A stretch of DNA of 19,115 bases, taken from the NCBI GenBank assembly GCA_039924425.1, contig JBDTAX010000178.1:1-19115 (forward strand), in the 5' to 3' direction. This DNA is from GCA-003244245 sp039924425. Its GTDB lineage: Bacteria > Actinomycetota > Actinomycetes > Mycobacteriales > Pseudonocardiaceae. Every line of letters begins with the position of its first letter. Positions within the stretch are counted from its first letter, which is position 1. The notes beneath the pieces were generated by a model. It saw nothing but the letters and a program-made list of their open reading frames with translations, did not search any database and was not told the DNA's origin. This document shows, one piece after another, positions 15,218 to 19,115 of the stretch. The position numbers and the translations under genes were made by a program.

Positions 15218-15254
15218 TACGAACGCACTGTGCTAGCGTCACAGTGCGTTCGTA
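15218..15254. terminator. Strong hairpin ending the serine-cycle operon
   Basis: Perfect 15-base arms TACGAACGCACTGTG (15218-15232) and CACAGTGCGTTCGTA (15240-15254) with a seven-base loop, 68 bases after the hprA stop. There is no T-run. The right arm also codes, on the minus strand, for the YERTV end of the DUF5753 relic, so the palindrome may have arisen as an inverted copy of that coding sequence. Confidence 0.6.
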
Positions 15255-15470
15255 GGTGGCGATGTCCTCCTGGCTGTCGATCAGTGCGGTCGCGGTCTTA
15301 GTGCCGACCTGCACAGCGCGGTTGTCGACGATGTGGAAGCCATGTCGCGTCACGGATACACCAGTCCAGCGCGCCTTCTGCCTGAATCAGCGCCCACTCC
15401 CGGCCGAGTTCAGTGAAAGCCGCTTGTCGGGCGAGGCGATGTGCCACGCCGCCATGCTGACGGCAGCCGC
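15219..15470 (-). pseudogene. Relic of a DUF5753 (XRE-family) regulator
   Basis: Two pieces in different frames match the DUF5753 domain. RLARQAAFTELGREWALIQA with EGALDW (from 15438 down) resembles its RxxRQ...EaALrw segment. From 15353 down, VDNRAVQVGTKTATALID and SQEDIATYERTV resemble the domain's C-terminal strand-helix portion. The roughly 70 residues that normally separate these parts are missing, and the gene end is cut at the palindrome at 15218-15254. It is non-functional. An intact member of the same family lies at 17458-18333. Confidence 0.55.
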
Positions 15471-15479
15471 TGCGGGCTC

Positions 15480-15652
15480 AAGAAGGTAGAAGTCTCCGCC
15501 GGATCGTCGACGAAGCGTTGCAGATCTGTTCGCTCGGTAGCGAGCACCAATATTCGGATGTCCTCATACGGGTTCAGCGCGCAGCTCCACCCACACTCGA
15601 ATCGTAAGTAGTCCGACAGCGACAGATGCACTACAGCGACACCCATCACCAT
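15480..15652 (-). pseudogene. Relic of a DUF6879-type gene
   Basis: From 15652 down the frame reads VVHLSLSDYLRFECGW and then NPYEDIRILVLATERTDLQR, resembling the conserved SEPLSDYxRFE...GEDIRxL core of DUF6879 proteins, which often sit beside DUF5753 regulators in actinomycetes. The N-terminal two thirds and the C-terminal FWLFDD-like end are missing or garbled. The upstream edge falls on the palindrome at 15651-15675. Confidence 0.5.
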
Positions 15653-15675
15653 TTACGCGACCGTGTCGCGTAAAT
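15651..15675. promoter_or_regulatory. Perfect 11-base-arm palindrome
   Basis: ATTTACGCGAC (15651-15661) and GTCGCGTAAAT (15665-15675) around CGT. The form is like the operators bound by dimeric TetR-type repressors. It sits exactly at the upstream edge of the DUF6879 relic. No intact TetR gene is in the window. Confidence 0.45.
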
Positions 15676-15742
15676 GCTCGCGAATTCGAGTCTGACCGAC
15701 CAAGTGAATGTTTACTGTGACAATCGGCCAATTTTTCTTGTG

Positions 15743-15931
15743 TCAGAAATCGATCAACGCTTCGTAAACGCGTCGAACAAGCTCCTGCATCTGAGGCAGA
15801 ATCGGGTCTTTAGCACGATGATATAGCAACGATCCCTCCTTGCTGGTATCAAGTCGGGTGCAGACGCCTCGATTGATATCATCGGGAGGGACCGTTGCCT
15901 GGCGACACACCGGGCCGTGATCGAGCAGAAT
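15743..15931 (-). pseudogene. Unrecognised 62-codon open fragment
   Basis: On the minus strand an open stretch runs from a stop codon at 15934-15932 to a stop at 15745-15743, without a start codon. It is protein-like: CRQATVPPDDINRGVCTRLD, then KEGSLLYHRAKDPILPQMQE and LVRRVYEALIDF. The end could be the C-terminus of a regulator, perhaps of LysR type, but the match is too loose to name. It begins 35 bases past the stop of the 49-residue peptide gene on the same strand. Confidence 0.3.
15826..15898. repeat. Imperfect long inverted repeat
   Basis: Arms at 15826-15852 and 15873-15898, sharing GCAACGRTCCCTCC and TATCAA blocks with a few differences and one gap, around a 20-base spacer. It lies about 70-140 bases beyond the stop of the minus-strand peptide gene and could terminate it. 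It could also be a scar of a small inserted element. Confidence 0.55.
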
Positions 15932-15966
15932 TCAGACTATTCTTAGCGCCAACTTGTTACCGGGAG

Positions 15967-16116
15967 CTACACCGTGATGGCGTAGATCGAACCACAGCCA
16001 CCAGCGAAGACCGATTTGAAGGCGGCCCAGCCACCTTGACCGATCGTTGCCGCGCCTGCGATGTTGGCGGGGTTGCACGGATCCGGGTCGCGGTAACGCA
16101 ACAAGTCATCGCTCAT
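15967..16116 (-). CDS. Small peptide of 49 residues, possible secreted or modified peptide precursor
   Basis: The ATG at 16116 follows GCGAGGAGAGAACG, a good Shine-Dalgarno (GAGGAG) at proper spacing. The product begins acidic (MSDDLLRYRDPDPCNPANIA) and ends with a Gly-rich hydrophobic part after a Gly-Gly pair at 28-29 (WAAFKSVFAGGCGSIYAITV). An acidic leader, a Gly-Gly junction and a short hydrophobic Cys-containing core are features of bacteriocin or RiPP precursors. However, no modification enzyme, protease or transporter gene is intact nearby, so this is only a hypothesis. It has no signal peptide. Surrounding sequence is lower in GC than the operon. I do not recognise a family. Confidence 0.5.
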   Translation of the reverse strand: MSDDLLRYRDPDPCNPANIAGAATIGQGGWAAFKSVFAGGCGSIYAITV

Positions 16117-16648
16117 CGTTCTCTCCTCGCTAGATTGTGGATCACCTACACCTACACTGAGAGCGTTATTCACAACTTCGGCTGGCGAAGAGCGTGGCAC
16201 ACAGGGCTGATATTGAGAAAAAACTCCTGTCACAGCAAGATCGTAACCGAAGATTTTGATCGACTTTTGCCAGCCTGGCGTTTTGCGTGGTCTTCTACAG
16301 TATATCAGTTCCGTTGCTATCGTATCGAGTTCTTCCTAGGTGCGCAAGGGCGCGTGGTATCTTTCGGGAAGTACTGTCGGAGTAGCTCGCTGATGCCGCG
16401 TTGTCACGGTGAGTGTGGGTCACAGAAATGGACTGGCAGACCACAGTGAAACTCGCGACCGGGTCGGACTCTATCGGGGTGTACTTCTGTGGGCGTCTCG
16501 TTTGATGGGCTTCCGGCGGTGTACGTTGCTTACCGCCCTCGCGTCGGTGGTCAGCCCTCCAGCGCGTAGGTCCTGCGCACTCTCGGTCGCTTAACAACCA
16601 TGTCCCCTGGGCGGGAAAGCGTGTTCGTGTGCCACGGAGGGTAGCCGC
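16117..16648. other. Lower-GC intergenic stretch without a supported gene
   Basis: Noticeably more A+T-rich than the rest of the window, especially 16200-16330, which may hold the promoter of the minus-strand peptide gene. On the plus strand a short frame from 16428 (MDWQTTVKLATGSDSIGVYF) stops after 25 codons and is followed in the next frame by protein-like sequence to 16569. It could be a decayed small gene, but I cannot support it further. Confidence 0.35.
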
Positions 16649-16934
16649 ATGAGTACGTTATTGCATCCCGCGCGGAGTGCGTCTCCACGCTACCAGATCA
16701 ACGGGCGACTGCTGGCGATCGTGGTGCGCACCGCGCCCGGCCCATCCGGCAGCCCTGAACCGACGCGACTTTGTCGAGGCTGCTCCCACCCTCCCCGGCG
16801 ACCCCCGGATCAGGCTGCCGCCAGCTTCACTTCGCCGCTACGACGACAAAAATGGACGGTCTTTCACCTCCATCCGAACACAGCAGCGCCTCGTGGCGCA
16901 CCCAGAGGGCAACCATCGATGGCCGGTGGGTTGA
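16649..16934 (+). pseudogene. Small unrecognised gene, probably frameshifted
   Basis: The ATG at 16649 has a good ribosome binding site (GGAGGG, seven bases away) and begins MSTLLHPARSASPRYQING. After about 16745 this frame becomes Pro/Arg-rich and low quality. The next frame takes over with ALNRRDFVEAAPTLPGDPRI and RSFTSIRTQQRLVAHPEGNH, ending WPVG at 16934. The second part has high GC at third positions and reads like protein. One indel near 16745 would unite them into about 95 residues. Alternatively the first frame continues to 17047 as a 132-residue product, which I think less likely. No known family recognised. Confidence 0.35.
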
Positions 16935-16968
16935 CATCCGACGACATCGAGCGCTGCTCGGATCCCGC

Positions 16969-17301
16969 TCAACGGTTGGATGCCTCCTCATGTGCCCGGC
17001 GGACGAGCGCGACGAACTCCCGTTCCGGGTCTTTGACCAGTGCGTGAATCGTCGTCACCACCGGGCAGGGCCACGCCGACGGGCAGGTCCGGCAGCCGCC
17101 GCTGGGCGTCACCTCGTGTTCAAGTACCAGCCCGCGGATGACGGTGACCAGGTCGGGGATCAGCTTGCGGACCGTGTCCATATCCTGGTCGCACCACTCG
17201 GTACACTGGCGCGCCAAGCATTCCGCCTCGCCCAGATGCTCGTAGAGATCGCGGCACAGCAGGCGGAATGCGTCCGTAGTCACTGGTGAGACCGTGGCCA
17301 T
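16969..17301 (-). CDS. Hypothetical protein with His/Cys-rich WPCP motif
   Basis: 110 residues starting at ATG 17301, preceded by an excellent ribosome binding site (AGGAGGTAAGCG). The N-terminal half is helical and has Cys at 16, 28, 33 and 37. The C-terminal half has H62, C70, C73 and C79 in EHEVTPSGGCRTCPSAWPCP, a pattern seen in many small actinomycete proteins and suggestive of metal binding, followed by HALVKDPEREFVALVRRAHE. No enzyme motif is seen and the role is unknown. It is divergent from the DUF5753 regulator at 17458, sharing a 156-base intergenic region, so it may be a partner or target of that regulator. Confidence 0.7.
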   Translation of the reverse strand: MATVSPVTTDAFRLLCRDLYEHLGEAECLARQCTEWCDQDMDTVRKLIPDLVTVIRGLVLEHEVTPSGGCRTCPSAWPCPVVTTIHALVKDPEREFVALVRRAHEEASNR

Positions 17302-17457
17302 CGCTTACCTCCTGAAGGGTCTGGCGAGACCCGTTCCCGCCCACGATGACGAAACCCGTTGTCCCAGGAGCACGCAATACCCAATCGGGCGACATGGTGC
17401 GTCGTAACGCCGGAATCTGTCCGCCAGCAGGTTTATGGTCCGCGGCGGGAGGTCATC

Positions 17458-18333
17458 ATGGAAGATCACGAACCGACGGTCCGCAGCCGCGAGCTCGGCG
17501 ACGGACTGCGCCGGGCGATGGACCGGGTCGGGCTCACCGGCCGGCAAACCGCGCACCAGCTGGGCTTGTCACCGAGCTGGATATCCCGGCTGCTGACCGG
17601 CAAGCGCGACGCCACCCCGGTGCAGGTGGCGGCGTTCTTGGCGGTGTGCCGGGTGACGGGCACCGAGCGCGACCGGCTGCTCGCGCTCTGCGACGAGCAG
17701 CACGTCCCCGGCTGGTTCCAGCAGCACGGCTCCCGGCTGCCCCCACAGCTCGTGACGTACATCGATCACGAGACCAAGGCGGTGGCGATCAGCGAGTTCC
17801 AGCAGCCGGGCGTGCCCGGCCTGTTGCAAACCGGTGACTACGCCCGCGCGGTGATCAGCAGGTTGGGCGACATGCCGGCCCAGGAGGTGGACGATCGGGT
17901 GGCCGCCCGGCTGGCCCGCCAGAGCCTGTTCAGTCGGAACGACCCGCCGCGCTTCGCCTTCTACCTGCACGAGTTCGCGCTACGGCTGCCGGTGGGCGGC
18001 GCGGTGGTGATGTCCGAGCAGTTGCACCACCTGCTGCGGCTGTCGATGCGCCCGTTCCTCACCCTGCGGGTGGTGCCGGCCGCGCTCGGCGCGCACGCCG
18101 CGATCACGGGGGCGTTCACGTTGATGGAGTTCGCTGATTTCAAGCCGGTGGTGTATCTGGAGAATGAGACCTCCTGCCTGTTTCTGGAGACGCTCGAGGC
18201 GATCGAGGCCTATCAGCACATCCTGGGGGTACTGGCGAAGACCGCGCTGGGCGAGGGAGAATCGAGGGAAATGGTTGCCACCCTGGCAACCGAGCTCTAT
18301 GCGGATCGAGAGGACGATGATGACCGCGCCTGA
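17458..18333 (+). CDS. XRE-family helix-turn-helix regulator with DUF5753 domain
   Basis: Cytoplasmic DNA-binding regulator of 291 residues. The helix-turn-helix is at about residues 11-65 (LRRAMDRVGLTGRQTAHQLG, then SPSWISRLLTGKRDATP). The DUF5753 domain follows from about 95 to 275, with PGLLQTGDYARAVI at 120-133, RLARQSLF, a HEFALR segment and FTLMEFADFKPVVYLENETS. The chosen ATG has GGGAGG six bases upstream; an in-frame ATG at 17359 would add 33 unlike residues. Its 3' end overlaps the DUF397 gene by 14 bases. Such pairs are widespread in actinomycetes and in Streptomyces affect development; some are proposed to behave like toxin-antitoxin systems. The target is unknown. Confidence 0.88.
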   Translation: MEDHEPTVRSRELGDGLRRAMDRVGLTGRQTAHQLGLSPSWISRLLTGKRDATPVQVAAFLAVCRVTGTERDRLLALCDEQHVPGWFQQHGSRLPPQLVTYIDHETKAVAISEFQQPGVPGLLQTGDYARAVISRLGDMPAQEVDDRVAARLARQSLFSRNDPPRFAFYLHEFALRLPVGGAVVMSEQLHHLLRLSMRPFLTLRVVPAALGAHAAITGAFTLMEFADFKPVVYLENETSCLFLETLEAIEAYQHILGVLAKTALGEGESREMVATLATELYADREDDDDRA

Positions 18334-18508
18334 GCCGGACGGGTTGGTCTGGCGCACCAGCAGCTACACCTACACCAACGGTGCCTGCGTCGAGGTCGCG
18401 CCCTCGCCGGGCGCCGTGCGGGTGCGCGACACCAAGAACCGCACCGGCCCCGCCCTGACCGTCCCCACCCCCGCCTGGCACGCCTTCCTCACCACCCTCA
18501 CCGGCTGA
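18320..18508 (+). CDS. DUF397 domain protein
   Basis: 62 residues comprising a full DUF397 domain: WRTSSYTYTNGACVEVAPSP, then GAVRVRDTKNRTGPALTVPT and AWHAFL. It overlaps the end of the DUF5753 regulator; GAGAGG seven bases upstream serves ATG 18320, and ATG 18317 is an equally possible start. DUF397 proteins are the usual partners of DUF5753 regulators and are thought to counteract or modulate them. The biochemical role is not established. Confidence 0.85.
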   Translation: MTAPEPDGLVWRTSSYTYTNGACVEVAPSPGAVRVRDTKNRTGPALTVPTPAWHAFLTTLTG

Positions 18509-18693
18509 CCCACCCTTTCTGGATGGGCGCGACCCCTTCTGCCCAGTAGCGTGACCTCGCCAGTAGGGCAGCAGCGGTGGGACCGCCTGTTCCAGTGGCC
18601 CCGGGCCGCGAAGATCGTTGAAACTGAGGCGTAGCCGTGCAGATATGCACTGTGACAGCTCACTTGTGACGATCAAGGTGGCAAACTGGTGAC
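18509..18693. promoter_or_regulatory. Upstream region of gckA
   Basis: 185 bases between the DUF397 gene and gckA. A small palindrome GTGCA-GATA-TGCAC lies around 18632-18645, about 50 bases before gckA, close to a TTGAAA that could be part of a promoter. The AGATATGC core loosely resembles CGATATGC in the glyA promoter repeat. A direct repeat CCAGTAG lies near 18543 and 18560. None of these is proven. Confidence 0.25.
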
Positions 18694-19115
18694 GTGAGCG
18701 CGCCGGTTAGTGATCAACTTGTCGCTTCCGGCGAAGGTAGCCCGCCTGCACTGTTGCGGGCAATGTTCGACGCGGCGGTGGCGGCAGCGGACCCGCTACT
18801 GCGGGTGGCGCCTTTCCTGCCGGCGCGGCCACCTGGGCGGGTGGTCGTGGTCGGCGCCGGTAAGGCGTCGGCGCGGATGGCACAGGCGGTCGAACAGGCC
18901 TGGGACGGCCCGCTGAGCGGGCTGGTGGTGACCCGCTACGGGCACGCGGCGCCGTGCTCGCGCATTGAGGTCGTGCAGGCGGCGCACCCGGTTCCCGATG
19001 CCGCAGGTGAGCGGGCCGCCCGCCGGATCCTGGAGCTGGTGTCCGGGCTCGGTGCCGACGACCTGGTGCTGGCGCTGATCTCCGGTGGTGGCTCGGCCCT
19101 GCTGGCGCTGCCCGC
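18694..19115 (+). CDS. gckA: Glycerate 2-kinase, N-terminal part
   Basis: Phosphorylates D-glycerate to 2-phosphoglycerate, the step that follows hydroxypyruvate reductase in the serine cycle. It starts with GTG at 18694 (VSAPVSDQLVASGEG) and is cut off by the window end after 140 codons. Family features are LLRAMFDAAVAAADP, VVVVGAGKASARMAQAVE, GLVVTRYGHAAP, VQAAHPVPDAAGERAARRIL and the glycine-rich LALISGGGSALLALP, which identify the MOFRL/GckA-TtuD class rather than GarK/GlxK. AAGGTGG lies about 12 bases upstream. It has the same orientation as the serine-cycle operon but is 3.5 kb beyond hprA and must have its own promoter. Confidence 0.9.
   Translation, partial: MSAPVSDQLVASGEGSPPALLRAMFDAAVAAADPLLRVAPFLPARPPGRVVVVGAGKASARMAQAVEQAWDGPLSGLVVTRYGHAAPCSRIEVVQAAHPVPDAAGERAARRILELVSGLGADDLVLALISGGGSALLALP

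Noticed and set aside
15895..16449. 184-codon plus-strand frame through the peptide gene
   Set aside because: No ribosome binding site or recognisable domain, and it opposes a small gene with a good ribosome binding site; composition is not protein-like.
1..19115. CRISPR array, tRNA or rRNA genes
   Set aside because: No regularly spaced repeats, cloverleaf-like sequences or rRNA signatures were seen on either strand.

Overview
The window looks like chromosome from a high-GC actinomycete, probably near Pseudonocardiales. Three things point there: the order ispF-ispD-carD (minus strand) next to lpqE-radA (plus strand), which is the arrangement I recall from mycobacteria and relatives; the DUF5753 helix-turn-helix plus DUF397 regulator pairs; and strongly GC-biased third codon positions. 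No transposase, integrase, tRNA, rRNA or CRISPR array is visible.

Layout. 1-302 holds a decayed TPR-type regulator. 366-432 is a palindromic element. 479-4304 is the conserved housekeeping block ispF, ispD, carD, lpqE and radA. The disA gene that I would expect after radA is absent. 4305-8556 is an accessory stretch. It holds an Ig-like fragment, a second copy of the glyA promoter/start region (4920-4977), an intact membrane protein (5191-5874), a frameshifted membrane-anchored protein (5913-6454), a second copy of the palindromic element (6523-6603), a regulator fragment (7079-7321) and a broken CPA2-type cation/proton antiporter (7340-8353, minus).

8557-15150 is the main content: a tight co-directional operon glyA, sgaA, mclA, mtkA, mtkB, hprA. 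A glycerate 2-kinase (gckA) begins at 18694 and runs off the window. Together these are the diagnostic enzymes of the serine cycle for one-carbon assimilation. Glycine plus methylene-tetrahydrofolate gives serine; serine plus glyoxylate gives hydroxypyruvate plus glycine; hydroxypyruvate is reduced to glycerate and phosphorylated to 2-phosphoglycerate; malate is activated to malyl-CoA and split to glyoxylate plus acetyl-CoA. PEP carboxylase, enolase and the folate C1 enzymes are not in the window. Actinobacterial methylotrophs are best known for the ribulose monophosphate route, so a complete-looking, proteobacterial-style serine-cycle operon here is the most notable observation.

15151-18690 separates hprA from gckA. 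It holds a strong hairpin after hprA, relics of a DUF5753 regulator and a DUF6879 gene bordered by perfect palindromes, a 49-residue peptide gene with a good ribosome binding site, lower-GC sequence without clear genes, a probably frameshifted small gene, a 110-residue Cys-rich protein, and an intact DUF5753 regulator overlapping a DUF397 gene. The many frameshifts lie in accessory genes while the housekeeping and serine-cycle genes are clean, which favours real decay over sequencing error, though this cannot be settled from sequence alone.
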